From contig JANQPQ010000033.1 in NCBI GenBank assembly GCA_028285445.1, forward strand, positions 1-64,000: a stretch of 64,000 nucleotides of DNA, read 5' to 3'. Under the pieces are notes generated by a model, which worked only from the letters and a program-made list of their open reading frames with translations, searched no databases and was not told the origin of the DNA. Made by a program: the position numbers and the translations under genes. The DNA comes from Cyclobacteriaceae bacterium (GTDB taxonomy: Bacteria > Bacteroidota > Bacteroidia > Cytophagales > Cyclobacteriaceae). Below, in pieces: positions 1-9,567 of this stretch; positions within the stretch are counted from its first letter, which is position 1, and each line of letters opens with the position of its first letter.

Positions 1-1875
1 GAATCAAATGCTTTTTATAGACGCAACCTGGCTGCCGGGCAAAAAGGGTTATCGGTTGCTTTCGATCTGCCTACCCACCGAGGGTATGATTCCGACCACC
101 CGAGGGTAGCAGGAGACATAGGCAAGGCCGGCGTGGCCATTGATTCCGTTTTAGATATGAAAATCCTATTTGATCAAATTCCACTTGATCAAATGTCAGT
201 TTCAATGACCATGAATGGGGCGGTAATCCCCATTTTGGCATTTTACATTATTGCCGCTGAAGAGCAGGGAGTGACACCGGAGAAGCTTACCGGTACCATC
301 CAAAATGATGTGCTTAAAGAATTCATGGTTAGAAACACCTATATATATCCCCCTAAGCACTCGATGCGCATTGTGTCCGACATATTCAAATACACCTCAG
401 CTCAAATGCCCAAGTTCAATTCTATCAGTGTTAGTGGATATCATATGCACGAGGCTGGAGCCACCGCAGAGTTGGAACTGGCTTATACCATTGCAGACGG
501 ACTTGAGTACCTCCGCACCGGCCTCGATGCCGGATTAGCCATTGATGACTTCGCTCCCAGAATATCTTTCTTCTGGGCCATTGGTATGAAGCATTTCACG
601 GAGATTGCTAAACTACGGGCAGGAAGACTGTTATGGTCTAAGATCGTAAAACAGTTTAATCCACAAAACCCCAAGTCGATGGCACTGCGTACCCACTGCC
701 AAACTTCAGGCTGGAGTTTAACCGAGCAAGATCCTTTCAATAATGTCTCAAGAACCTGCGTTGAAGCCTTAGCTGCCGCCATGGGACACACCCAATCCCT
801 ACATACAAACTCTCTTGATGAGGCCATTGCATTACCCACTGATTTTTCAGCCCAGATCGCCCGTAATACACAGTTGTATTTACAGAAACACACTAATATT
901 ACCAAAGTGGTGGATCCCTGGGGTGGATCTTATTTCATGGAAAAATTGACTGCAGACCTTGCCGAGAAGGCATGGGCATTAATAATGGAGATAGAAGAGT
1001 TAGGTGGTATGACAAAAGCCATAGATACGGGCCTTCCGAAACGCAAGATTGAAGAAGCGGCAGCCAGGAAGCAAGCCCGAATAGATTCAGGGCAAGAGGT
1101 CATTGTGGGTGTTAATAAATATCAGACCGAAAAAGGTAGCGATATAGATTTATTGGAAGTAGATAATGAAGCTGTTAAAAAAGAGCAGGTTGAAAGGCTT
1201 CAGCAATTGAGACTGGATAGGAACCCGGACGAAGTTGAACGCTCTCTAAGGCAGGTAGAAATAGTGGCCCAATCTGGAGAAGGCAACTTATTGGAAGCAG
1301 CCATTGACGCTGCCCGGAACCGTGTCACTTTAGGAGAAATATCTAATGCTATGGAAAAGTCATTTGGGCGCCATCAGGCAAAAATAAGTGCTATCTCCGG
1401 CGTCTATTCCGGCGAGCTATCAAAGGACGAAAATTTTGAAAATGCCAAATCCCTGTCAGATCAATTCGCTGAAATGGAAGGAAGACGACCTCGAATACTA
1501 GTGGCAAAAATGGGCCAGGATGGGCATGACCGGGGAGCTAAGGTTATCGCAACAAGCTTCGCAGATCTTGGATTCGATGTAGACATCGGCCCCCTATTTC
1601 AAACCCCGGCCGAAGTTGCGCAGCAGGCAGCAGAGAACGACGTGCATGTGGTGGGCATTTCAAGTCTGGCCGCGGGGCACAAAACATTAGTTCCTGCCTT
1701 GATTGAAGAGTTAAGAAGTTTGAAAAGAGAAGATATTCTGGTTGTTGTTGGAGGTGTTATTCCCCCAAAAGACTACCAATACTTACAGGAACAGGGCGTA
1801 GCGGGAATTTTTGGGCCTGGAACAGTCATTTCTACAGCAGCAAGTAACATCCTTACCTTGCTGATGGAAAGCTAA
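1..1875 (+). CDS. scpA: Methylmalonyl-CoA mutase large subunit (5' end outside window)
   Basis: Adenosylcobalamin-dependent isomerase that interconverts methylmalonyl-CoA and succinyl-CoA in the cytoplasm. The frame is open from base 1 and already reads conserved mutase sequence ([11 protein letters not shown] at bases 58-90), so the GTG at 133 is internal and the true start lies upstream. Visible family motifs include [10 protein letters not shown], the [11 protein letters not shown] substrate-channel region and [10 protein letters not shown]. The C-terminal B12-binding domain (about bases 1480-1875) carries the DGHDRG motif at 1519-1536, whose His is the lower cobalt ligand in this family. 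About 624 residues are present, against roughly 700-720 for complete large subunits, so around 90 residues are missing. The small subunit would be expected upstream. The MeaB chaperone lies 6.7 kb downstream on the same strand. Confidence 0.96.
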   Translation, partial: ESNAFYRRNLAAGQKGLSVAFDLPTHRGYDSDHPRVAGDIGKAGVAIDSVLDMKILFDQIPLDQMSVSMTMNGAVIPILAFYIIAAEEQGVTPEKLTGTIQNDVLKEFMVRNTYIYPPKHSMRIVSDIFKYTSAQMPKFNSISVSGYHMHEAGATAELELAYTIADGLEYLRTGLDAGLAIDDFAPRISFFWAIGMKHFTEIAKLRAGRLLWSKIVKQFNPQNPKSMALRTHCQTSGWSLTEQDPFNNVSRTCVEALAAAMGHTQSLHTNSLDEAIALPTDFSAQIARNTQLYLQKHTNITKVVDPWGGSYFMEKLTADLAEKAWALIMEIEELGGMTKAIDTGLPKRKIEEAAARKQARIDSGQEVIVGVNKYQTEKGSDIDLLEVDNEAVKKEQVERLQQLRLDRNPDEVERSLRQVEIVAQSGEGNLLEAAIDAARNRVTLGEISNAMEKSFGRHQAKISAISGVYSGELSKDENFENAKSLSDQFAEMEGRRPRILVAKMGQDGHDRGAKVIATSFADLGFDVDIGPLFQTPAEVAQQAAENDVHVVGISSLAAGHKTLVPALIEELRSLKREDILVVVGGVIPPKDYQYLQEQGVAGIFGPGTVISTAASNILTLLMES

Positions 1876-1931
1876 TTTTTCTCAGCTTAAATAATTAAAT
1901 TTGGATAGGAGTGCATAAACCATTCTATACT

Positions 1932-4900
1932 ATGGATTTAAGAAAACAATTGAAGCAGTTGATGAGCATTGTTTTGGTGTTAGTTATCACCACAGGATAC
2001 GCTCAGAAATGGAATAAGATGATCGATAAGGCTGAGGCAAAGTATGTAGTGGGTGACTACGCCAAGGCCGTTAAGCTCAATGAAAAATTGAGAAAAAAGG
2101 CCGTAAAAAAGCTCGGGCCAGCAAATAACTATATTGCAGTTTATCACCTCAACGCAGCCAAGTATAACTTGTCTACTGGCGATCTCAGAAATTTCGATTC
2201 AGATATTGAAGCGGCTATTTCTATCAGTGAGAAGTCTAATGCCAGTAAACTTTTAGATCATGCCCTAATACTGCTTGATGCTACTAATATCCTTATCAGG
2301 TATGGCAATTTCGCCAAAGCCAAGATTTATCTCGATCAGTCGGAAAAGATATTCACAGATATTAACAAGCTCGACGAGTTCAAGCCTAATCTGGATATTA
2401 GCCGCGCACAGATTTACACCGGCCAAGGTTATTACGCTGAGGCTCTGAAGCTCATAGAAGATAACTATGACTACTATAGCGGCCGAGCTGTAAGCAAAGA
2501 GACAAAAATTGACGAGAAAACTGGTAAGCTTAAGAGCATTAGATTAAGCGATGAGGAAGTTTCTAAGCGCTTTATGGAATTTGCCATGATCCGTAATCTG
2601 CAAGCCAACGCCCAAAGAAAGCAAGGCGACTTTAGAAAAGCAGATCCTAACTTCGATAACTCCGCGGATTGGATTGGCAAAAATGTGGGTAGAGGATCTA
2701 TAGTTTATGTAGAAAATGTTCTGCGACATGGGCGATTCCTGGAGGAGAATGGAAATACCTCTGGGGATGATGAAAAAAAATTCGAAAGGGCACTTTCTCT
2801 AATTAAGAAAGATCATCGTGAATCGCATTACCTGGCATTAGACATTTACGAGAGCTTACTGAAGAACTACCTACTCAAAGAGAAGCGATCTAAATACAAA
2901 AATCTGAGAAGTGAGTACGAGCGGGTAATAAAGAAATACTTTGTAAAAAGTAGCATGCACTACATCAACCTTAACTCTTTAGAGTTCGACTCGAAGCTCA
3001 ATAGAGATAAGACAAAGAATCTTGAGAATAGTGTTGCTTCAATTCTGGCAACCAGGGCTTCCCTACCACTTTACCACGAAAAGCGAATTGAACTGCTCGA
3101 GTTCCTTTACCTGGTATCTCTTACTGACAAGAAGTACAGTAATGGAGAAACTTATCTCTCTGACATTCTAAATGTCAAGAAAGAACTTTACGGCGAAGAG
3201 TCTCCTGAATATCACCTTACCAGAATAAAGCTAGCCAATCACTACCTGGATTTCACTAATAAGATCAAGGAAGCGGAGGAGATATATAATACCAGCTGGC
3301 ATGATGTGGTAGAAAAGGAAATCTTACCCGGACATATTGAATATGTTGAAATTCTTAACCACCTGGCCAAGTTCTACGAGTCAAATGATCGCTACGACCT
3401 GGCCTCAAGTACACTTGATAATGCGCTGGAAGCAACCCGAGACAAATATGATAATGAGGATGTAGACTATGGTGTGGAGTTGGAAAAAATTGCCAACCTC
3501 CAAATAAAAATTGGAGAGTACGACAAAGCCCAGGCAAATCTTGATATAGCCGTTGGTATTCTGGAAGGAGAGCGTCGAGACAAGTTTGATGTAATTCATT
3601 ACGTAAAGGTGATGGAAACAAACGCTAAGTTAAACGCCATCAAAGGGCTTTTTGATGAAGCTGAAACTGGCCTAAACCGATCCCAAAGATTCTTGTATCG
3701 CGCTAAGTCAACTGTAGATTATGATGAACTGAGTGCGGCCGAGGAGTTAGCAAGTATTTACATTGACCTTGGAAGATATAGTCGCACAGAGAGTTTGCTC
3801 AAAGATATTCTCGCCGACAAAGAGAAGATTTATGGACCATCATCTCGAAACCTAATCTCTCCCCTGACTGATTATGGTAAGTTGTTACTCATCAAAGGTG
3901 ATTACACCGATGCTGAGAAAACAGCCCGAAAGGCTCTTACAATAGGAGAATCCACCTTTGGTGAATCTTCCAGCAAACTTGCCGGCACTTTGTCTCTACT
4001 GGGTGAGATATTTACAACCATTGGCGATTATGACAAGGCGGAGGACAACGTACAAAGGGCCATTGACATTCAAGTGAATCAATTTGGTAGAGAGCATATC
4101 GATGTTGCCAAGTCACTTAGCCAACTGGCGCTGATAAAATTCTACAAAAATGATGACCCTAAGGACGTTCAGATAATTTTTGAAGAAGCCAGAAACATCA
4201 TCGCTAAAAAACTTGGAAACAGAAATCCTAAATATGCTGAGCTACTCAAGAATCTCGCTGTGCTCTACATTGCTACCAACAGGTACGATGACGCCTTCAA
4301 TGCACTGGGTCTGGCTGAGAATATTTGGGTTAAGCAGGTAGGAAGAAGAAACAACATTAATGCAGCCAGTATCTACATGCTCACCGGTGATATCCACTAT
4401 CAGCAGCGATCTTATGCAAAAGCAGAAGAAGAATATCAAAGGGCGAAAAGATTGTATGAAAAGTTCTTTAATGACAACCACCCTGAGTATGTGAAGATCC
4501 TGTCTAAACTCAGTAAGGTTTATTACATGGAGGGTGATGCGCGTAAAGCCAAGAGAACTATCGACGAAGCCATTGCCAACTATGATAAATTCATTAAGGA
4601 ATTATTTCCTGCCCTTAGTGAACGTGAGAAGGCAAAGTTCTGGAATACAATAAAAGGAGACTATGAATTCTACAATACGCTTGCGGTAGAGTTGAGAGAC
4701 GAGTTTCCTAAACTGGTTGAGTCTGTCTTTAACAATGCGCTAAGTACCAAAGCCTTGCTACTCAATTCGTCGATCAAAGTACGGGAGCGTATCCTGAATA
4801 GTGGAGATCCTGAATTGATTGCAACCTACAACGACTGGCTGTCAAAGAAGGAAATTCTTACCAATGCCCTTTCGATGGGAATCGAGCAACTTGCTGAAAA

Positions 4901-6170
4901 CGAGCTTGACCCCGCCACATTAACAGCTGAAGTAGAGTTACTTGAAAAAGAACTCAGTGAAAAGTCAGAACTTTTCGGAAATGCATTTGAAGAAAAGCGT
5001 ATCACCTGGGAAAATGTCAAAGAATCGTTACAACCCAATGAGGTGGCTCTGGAGATGGTGCGGTTCAGGTACTTCGATCACATCTTTACTGACTCTGTAA
5101 TCTATATGGGTCTCTATGTGAAAAATGATGGGCAGCAGAAAAAACCAGATATATTCTTGATGAATAATGGTGAGGATCTGGAAGGGAAGTTCTTCAAATT
5201 CTACAGGAATAGTATCATTTTCAAAATAGAAGACCGGTTTTCATATGATGCCTATTGGAAACCACTTACCGATCATGTCGGGTCAACTTCAACGGTATAC
5301 CTGTCAGCAGATGGCGTCTATAACCAGATCAACCTCGAGGCCATACCCACTGGAGATGGTAAGTACGTAATTGACAACTCCAACATCATACTGGTGAGTA
5401 ATACTAAAGACATCTATTTGAACAAGGTTAAGACAGACCTTACCAAGGACGCTCAAGACGCTTTGATGTTTGGTAATCCTGAGTTCTATATGGCAGCTAA
5501 TGCCAGCAAGAAGTCTAACATCGGACAGCTGCCTGGAACGGAAAGGGAAATAAAAGAGCTTAAGTCGCTATTTGGGCAGAAGGGTTGGAAAACCGACGAC
5601 TATATCCGTACGCAAGCCACAGAGCCTCAGGTACGATCGCTTGATAATCCAAGAGTATTGCACTTTGCTACCCATGGATTCTTTACACCAAGCTCCGAAA
5701 TTACTGAGAACCAGCACTCTTTAACCCAAAATGAAGCTCAGGCAGTTCAGAATCCTCTATTGAGAACTGGGCTACTTCTGAGGGGGGCTGGAGACCTGTT
5801 GGATCAGACCCAGTTCAACTACAACATGGATGAAGGTATCCTAACAGCTTATGAGGCAATGAACCTCAACCTTGATCAAACCGATTTAGTTGTATTAAGC
5901 GCCTGCGAAACCGGACTTGGTGATTTACAGGCTGGCGAGGGTGTTTACGGATTGCAGCGAGCTTTTATGGTAGCTGGTGCCAGAACGTTAATTATGAGTA
6001 TGTTTAAGGTCAACGATGAAGCTACCCAGAAATTGATGGTTAAGTTCTACCAGAAGTGGCTGGAGACCGGTAACAAGCGGGAGTCTTTCGTAGAAGCAAA
6101 GAAGGAGCTTAGGAATGAATACAAAGACCCCATCTTCTGGGGCGCATTCATAATGATTGGGCTGGATTAG
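1932..6170 (+). CDS. Secreted TPR-CHAT protein (caspase-like protease)
   Basis: Large secreted protein of about 1412 residues: a signal peptide, a long helical repeat array and a C-terminal CHAT domain. I prefer the ATG at 1932 to the in-frame GTG at 1911 because it gives a clean signal peptide (basic MDLRKQ, hydrophobic core, cleavage near GYAQ). The GTG also abuts its only purine-rich stretch. TPR-like motifs (for example YDKAQANLDIA and YDKAEDNVQRAIDI) fill roughly residues 30-900. The CHAT domain covers about the last 400 residues, with the family's catalytic pair visible as His1248 in FATHGFF and Cys1325 in LSACETG. The presence of both suggests an active peptidase, but no substrate is evident. 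It converges on the FecR-like and CHASE2 genes across a shared terminator. Periplasmic or surface location is inferred from the signal peptide. Confidence 0.9.
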   Translation: MDLRKQLKQLMSIVLVLVITTGYAQKWNKMIDKAEAKYVVGDYAKAVKLNEKLRKKAVKKLGPANNYIAVYHLNAAKYNLSTGDLRNFDSDIEAAISISEKSNASKLLDHALILLDATNILIRYGNFAKAKIYLDQSEKIFTDINKLDEFKPNLDISRAQIYTGQGYYAEALKLIEDNYDYYSGRAVSKETKIDEKTGKLKSIRLSDEEVSKRFMEFAMIRNLQANAQRKQGDFRKADPNFDNSADWIGKNVGRGSIVYVENVLRHGRFLEENGNTSGDDEKKFERALSLIKKDHRESHYLALDIYESLLKNYLLKEKRSKYKNLRSEYERVIKKYFVKSSMHYINLNSLEFDSKLNRDKTKNLENSVASILATRASLPLYHEKRIELLEFLYLVSLTDKKYSNGETYLSDILNVKKELYGEESPEYHLTRIKLANHYLDFTNKIKEAEEIYNTSWHDVVEKEILPGHIEYVEILNHLAKFYESNDRYDLASSTLDNALEATRDKYDNEDVDYGVELEKIANLQIKIGEYDKAQANLDIAVGILEGERRDKFDVIHYVKVMETNAKLNAIKGLFDEAETGLNRSQRFLYRAKSTVDYDELSAAEELASIYIDLGRYSRTESLLKDILADKEKIYGPSSRNLISPLTDYGKLLLIKGDYTDAEKTARKALTIGESTFGESSSKLAGTLSLLGEIFTTIGDYDKAEDNVQRAIDIQVNQFGREHIDVAKSLSQLALIKFYKNDDPKDVQIIFEEARNIIAKKLGNRNPKYAELLKNLAVLYIATNRYDDAFNALGLAENIWVKQVGRRNNINAASIYMLTGDIHYQQRSYAKAEEEYQRAKRLYEKFFNDNHPEYVKILSKLSKVYYMEGDARKAKRTIDEAIANYDKFIKELFPALSEREKAKFWNTIKGDYEFYNTLAVELRDEFPKLVESVFNNALSTKALLLNSSIKVRERILNSGDPELIATYNDWLSKKEILTNALSMGIEQLAENELDPATLTAEVELLEKELSEKSELFGNAFEEKRITWENVKESLQPNEVALEMVRFRYFDHIFTDSVIYMGLYVKNDGQQKKPDIFLMNNGEDLEGKFFKFYRNSIIFKIEDRFSYDAYWKPLTDHVGSTSTVYLSADGVYNQINLEAIPTGDGKYVIDNSNIILVSNTKDIYLNKVKTDLTKDAQDALMFGNPEFYMAANASKKSNIGQLPGTEREIKELKSLFGQKGWKTDDYIRTQATEPQVRSLDNPRVLHFATHGFFTPSSEITENQHSLTQNEAQAVQNPLLRTGLLLRGAGDLLDQTQFNYNMDEGILTAYEAMNLNLDQTDLVVLSACETGLGDLQAGEGVYGLQRAFMVAGARTLIMSMFKVNDEATQKLMVKFYQKWLETGNKRESFVEAKKELRNEYKDPIFWGAFIMIGLD

Positions 6171-6206
6171 CGTCTTTACAAGACACGGCTAAAAGAACGC
6201 AAAAGA

Positions 6207-6234
6207 AAAGGCCATCCGAATTCGGATGGCCTTT
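6207..6234. terminator. Bidirectional rho-independent terminator
   Basis: A perfect 14+14 inverted repeat (arms 6207-6220 and 6221-6234) starts with AAA and ends with TTT, so each strand has a T-run after the stem. It lies between two convergent stop codons (6170 on the plus strand, 6256 on the minus strand), exactly where a shared terminator is expected. The GGCCATCCG/CGGATGGCC core is GC-rich. Confidence 0.9.
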
Positions 6235-6255
6235 AATATTTTAGAGAGGTTAGCC

Positions 6256-7173
6256 TTATTTACCTAGGCCGTTTCTCAACTTGAACTCTTGATACACTTC
6301 CTTAAAGTAATCTACGTCAGGCGACAACTCTATAGCTAACATGTAGTTAGTAGTCGCATCAATTAGCAGATTATTTTGCTCAAAGAACTCAGCCAAAATC
6401 AGCTTATTCAATGAAGATTCTTCTGTGAGGCTGGCTTTTAGTTCATTAAGCTCACCTTCAAACTTCTGAGCATCGTCAGAAGTCAGTCTCTTAATGCCGT
6501 AATCTCCTGACTTAACATCTTCGTTTCCAACTTCGCTCACGTTTAGAATAACTAAACGCTCCTCAGCAAGTTTACTTTCGTCGAAGTTAATTTTATGGAA
6601 TGAATCACTGGTTTCAGATGACAAGATTACCTCATCAAACATGTTCTTGAGTGTTACCTGGTAGGTTTTATTCTCTTCACCTTCCCATGTAATAATAGCG
6701 GTAGGATCATAGAAATCTGCTGAAGTAGGCATTAACACCTTAATTGGCTTATCACCTACGTCGCGACTAACAGCTCCGGTTACACCAGCATACTTCCTTC
6801 GGTTTTCTTCTTTTTGCTCGGGAGTCATCTTACTTAAGACGAAATCTGCATATTTGGTAATAACGCTGGAGTTATTTGATCCAAATGGAGCCGCAAGTTC
6901 ATCCACTTTGTAGCTACCTGGGTTAGTTATCTCAGTGGTTTTTCCACTCTTATGCATCAGTCCCAAATAACCGTTCTCTCCTACTTTTAATTCATCTCCC
7001 TTGTTATAGCTTGAACCCGTTCTAATTGGAGCCCAATCGCTACCAGAAGCTTTTGCAGTATTTTGGCCCTTATTAACAAGCACTCGGAATTCGAAGTCTT
7101 GGGCCAGACTTCCACTTACTACGAATAATCCAATAGTTACAAGTGATACGAGAGTCTTCATAACAATATTCAT
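6256..7173 (-). CDS. Secreted FecR-like protein next to CHASE2 gene
   Basis: Predicted exported protein of 305 residues with an N-terminal signal peptide (hydrophobic core, cleavage near GSLAQ). Residues of about 25-100 resemble a FecR-type beta domain: an entry segment around WAPIRTGSSY, then GDELKVGENGYLGLMH, then an ITNPGSYKV strand. The middle looks like an immunoglobulin-like or beta-sandwich segment and the C-terminal 70 residues look helical, TPR-like. ATGs at 7173 and 7161 (MKTLVS) are both possible starts. The gene lies 29 bases downstream of the CHASE2 gene on the same strand, so the two are probably co-transcribed. It faces the TPR-CHAT gene. A role as periplasmic partner or signal relay is inference from context only. 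Confidence 0.7.
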   Translation of the reverse strand: MNIVMKTLVSLVTIGLFVVSGSLAQDFEFRVLVNKGQNTAKASGSDWAPIRTGSSYNKGDELKVGENGYLGLMHKSGKTTEITNPGSYKVDELAAPFGSNNSSVITKYADFVLSKMTPEQKEENRRKYAGVTGAVSRDVGDKPIKVLMPTSADFYDPTAIITWEGEENKTYQVTLKNMFDEVILSSETSDSFHKINFDESKLAEERLVILNVSEVGNEDVKSGDYGIKRLTSDDAQKFEGELNELKASLTEESSLNKLILAEFFEQNNLLIDATTNYMLAIELSPDVDYFKEVYQEFKLRNGLGK

Positions 7174-7202
7174 TTGTTGATGTTTAGATCTGATATTAAT
7201 AC

Positions 7203-8474
7203 TTAATCTTTTCTAATAGTAAACAGTTGTCTACGAGTTTCTTTGGTGAAAAGATTCTTCAAAACGCCATTGTACACTTCAAGGCTATCACCGGCCAAAA
7301 GTATGGCAATTATTCCAACTGTCAAGTTAAGTTTAATGGAGAAATAATGAAAAAATAAGACGATAACAAATAGCATAATTACAGCCTCAAATAGCTGGAT
7401 GAGCTTGGTTAAGCCATCGTACCATCTTGGTAGTCTTCTATATATTAACTGAAATAGTGCCACGTTTAAAAAACAAATTATTATGGCAAATATGAGGCCA
7501 GCAGTTTCGCTCATCTGATCAAGGTAGTCTTCATTCAATATCATTGATATGATATTTGCATGGATTACAACCCCATACATGTCTGGATTTGCTCTACCTG
7601 CGTATTTCTCGTTGAGCGGCGTAAAATACTTATCCTCGTGAGATTCCATATTGGAAAATGATTGGCCCAAAAATCCAAATAATACTATTTTGCCTTTGAT
7701 TAGTCCTGGATGAAAATTTAGCGTAAGAACATCTTCCACATCCAACGAGGTAAATAACACTTTTTGATCCAACTGGGCCAAGTCAAAAACATTCCCACGG
7801 TAGTTTATTACTTCTTCATCGACTTGCCGCGCCAAAAATTTGTCTGCTTTTTCCTTATCATACATGCTGGCAATCTGAACTCCAAAGGCTGGTACCATCT
7901 CCATCTCCTGAGTTTCAGGATTCATATATCTCTCCATTGGAAAAAATGAGCGACAGGTTTTGAACTGGTGTTGAGCTACTCCGGCTTGGTCTGTGTTTAA
8001 GTTTACGTGGGCAACAATATTGTCTTGCGTAAACATTGGTAGGCTTTCCAGCAGATAATGCCATACTCCGTCATCATCTGGCTCTAGGAGTTTTCCATAT
8101 ACTACTATATTATCAGCATTTGATAGTGCCGCAGAAAGTGCATAATCGCCAACGGTATCTGGTTTTAGATCCAGGAAATTAGCATCAAGGCCAATTACCT
8201 TGGGCTCCATGTTTCTGATCTTAAATATCTGCTCTGCTATACCCCTCCTGTCTAGATTACCAATGTTTACTATTACCACATTAGTATCGGCCTTGGGCTG
8301 TTCACGTAGCTGTGAAAATACCTGGTCCGTAATTTCCATATCACTTAGCGCGTCCCCCACCGGGTCAAGGAACTCAAAAACCCCCAAAACGCTACCCAGG
8401 CCCTTCATGATAAAGAATACAAAGGCTGTGCCCAGCACCACGTCAATCCAAAACTTTCTTTCTTTTAAAATCAT
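7203..8474 (-). CDS. CHASE2-domain membrane protein without an output domain
   Basis: Membrane protein of about 423 residues with the CHASE2 layout: one N-terminal transmembrane helix (after MILKERKFW), a large extracytoplasmic domain of about 270 residues, then three transmembrane segments. CHASE2 is an extracellular sensory domain normally attached to kinases, cyclases or similar outputs. Here the protein ends about 30 residues after the last helix with no kinase, GGDEF or cyclase domain. Family-like sequence includes VVIVNIG, KVIGLDANFLD, the IVLFGFLGQS strand and GVVIHANIISMIL. The ATG at 8474 is preferred to a TTG at 8531, which would add 19 residues before the first helix. It probably forms an operon with the downstream FecR-like gene, and with the CHAT protein may form a sensing unit (inference). 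Confidence 0.82.
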   Translation of the reverse strand: MILKERKFWIDVVLGTAFVFFIMKGLGSVLGVFEFLDPVGDALSDMEITDQVFSQLREQPKADTNVVIVNIGNLDRRGIAEQIFKIRNMEPKVIGLDANFLDLKPDTVGDYALSAALSNADNIVVYGKLLEPDDDGVWHYLLESLPMFTQDNIVAHVNLNTDQAGVAQHQFKTCRSFFPMERYMNPETQEMEMVPAFGVQIASMYDKEKADKFLARQVDEEVINYRGNVFDLAQLDQKVLFTSLDVEDVLTLNFHPGLIKGKIVLFGFLGQSFSNMESHEDKYFTPLNEKYAGRANPDMYGVVIHANIISMILNEDYLDQMSETAGLIFAIIICFLNVALFQLIYRRLPRWYDGLTKLIQLFEAVIMLFVIVLFFHYFSIKLNLTVGIIAILLAGDSLEVYNGVLKNLFTKETRRQLFTIRKD

Positions 8475-8571
8475 AACAAAAAAATTGATCTCTAATTTAA
8501 TACTTATGCTACAATTCCCTAAATGAATCAAATGGCGGGCTTAAGGGCAATAAATATTTAACTTAGCAGCC

Positions 8572-9567
8572 ATGGAGAGTAAACGCCATCGATTAGAGCC
8601 TGGGGAAATGGCTGAAGGCATTCTTGCAGGGGACAAAGTTATTTTGAGCCGGGCCATTACCATGATAGAAAGCACCCGTGCTGAGGATCGCGTCAGCTCC
8701 CAGGAGTTATTGAAAATATTGCTACCAAAAACGGGCAATTCAATTCGTCTTGGTATTACGGGAGTTCCTGGTGTGGGCAAAAGTAGTTTCATAGAGTCGT
8801 TTGGCCTTTATGTAACTGCATTGGGAAAGAAAGTGGCTGTATTGGCTGTTGACCCCAGTAGTGAAAAATCTAAAGGCAGTATTCTTGGAGATAAAACCAG
8901 GATGGATGCCCTGTCCAAAATCAACAGCGCCTATATTCGTCCCTCTGCTACCGGCTCTACCTTGGGAGGAGTAACCAGTACCACCCGGGAGTCAATTTTG
9001 CTTTGTGAAGCAGCCGGATACGATATAATTATTATTGAAACTGTGGGTGTAGGACAGTCGGAAGTTGCCGTAAGGGGAATGGTTGATTTCTTTTTGCTAC
9101 TAATGCTAGCTGGCGCTGGGGATGAACTGCAAGGCATTAAAAAGGGCATTATCGAAATGGCCGATATGATCGCGATTACCAAAGCTGATGGAGATAATGT
9201 GGAGGCTGCAAAGCGAGCAATGACTGAGTACCAGTCGGCATTACACTTGTTTGCCAGTGACAACGGACCCTGGCAAACCCAGGTAACCACTTGTTCAGCC
9301 CTGGATAATAATGGTATTGAAGAAATCTGGGACTCCATGAATGCTTTTAGAACTGCAATGGACAAAGCCAGCAAATTGTCTGAGCTTCGAAACCAGCAAA
9401 ACATAGGTTGGTTACACGAATTTATCAGTCGGTCAATCTCGCAAAGATTTTACAACCACACTGTTGTTAAGAGTCAGCTTCCGGAACTGGAAGGCCAGAT
9501 TCTGGCAGGTGAACTGCCGGTCATGGAAGCGGCAAGAAAACTACTTGATAGCTATGAGAAGAAATAA
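8572..9567 (+). CDS. meaB: MeaB-family G-protein chaperone of methylmalonyl-CoA mutase
   Basis: GTPase of the MeaB/ArgK family (331 residues, normal length). It guards and loads the adenosylcobalamin cofactor of methylmalonyl-CoA mutase. The P-loop is GVPGVGKS at residues 64-71, the switch region with ETVGVGQSE lies around residues 156-164, and ITKADGDN near 202-209 is the base-recognition motif (NKxD equivalent). The N-terminal helices and C-terminal dimerisation arm are also present. Its last 14 bases overlap the lipoprotein gene of the ABC importer, so it likely heads a transcription unit with that importer. With the mutase gene in the same window, a cobalamin-related role for the cluster is a reasonable inference. 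Confidence 0.95.
   Translation: MESKRHRLEPGEMAEGILAGDKVILSRAITMIESTRAEDRVSSQELLKILLPKTGNSIRLGITGVPGVGKSSFIESFGLYVTALGKKVAVLAVDPSSEKSKGSILGDKTRMDALSKINSAYIRPSATGSTLGGVTSTTRESILLCEAAGYDIIIIETVGVGQSEVAVRGMVDFFLLLMLAGAGDELQGIKKGIIEMADMIAITKADGDNVEAAKRAMTEYQSALHLFASDNGPWQTQVTTCSALDNNGIEEIWDSMNAFRTAMDKASKLSELRNQQNIGWLHEFISRSISQRFYNHTVVKSQLPELEGQILAGELPVMEAARKLLDSYEKK

Noticed and set aside
1911..1931. GTG start at 1911 for the CHAT gene
   Set aside because: The ATG at 1932 gives a standard signal peptide; the GTG sits directly against its only purine-rich stretch.
8475..8531. TTG start at 8531 for the CHASE2 gene
   Set aside because: The ATG at 8474 places the first helix normally; the extra 19 residues show no family similarity.
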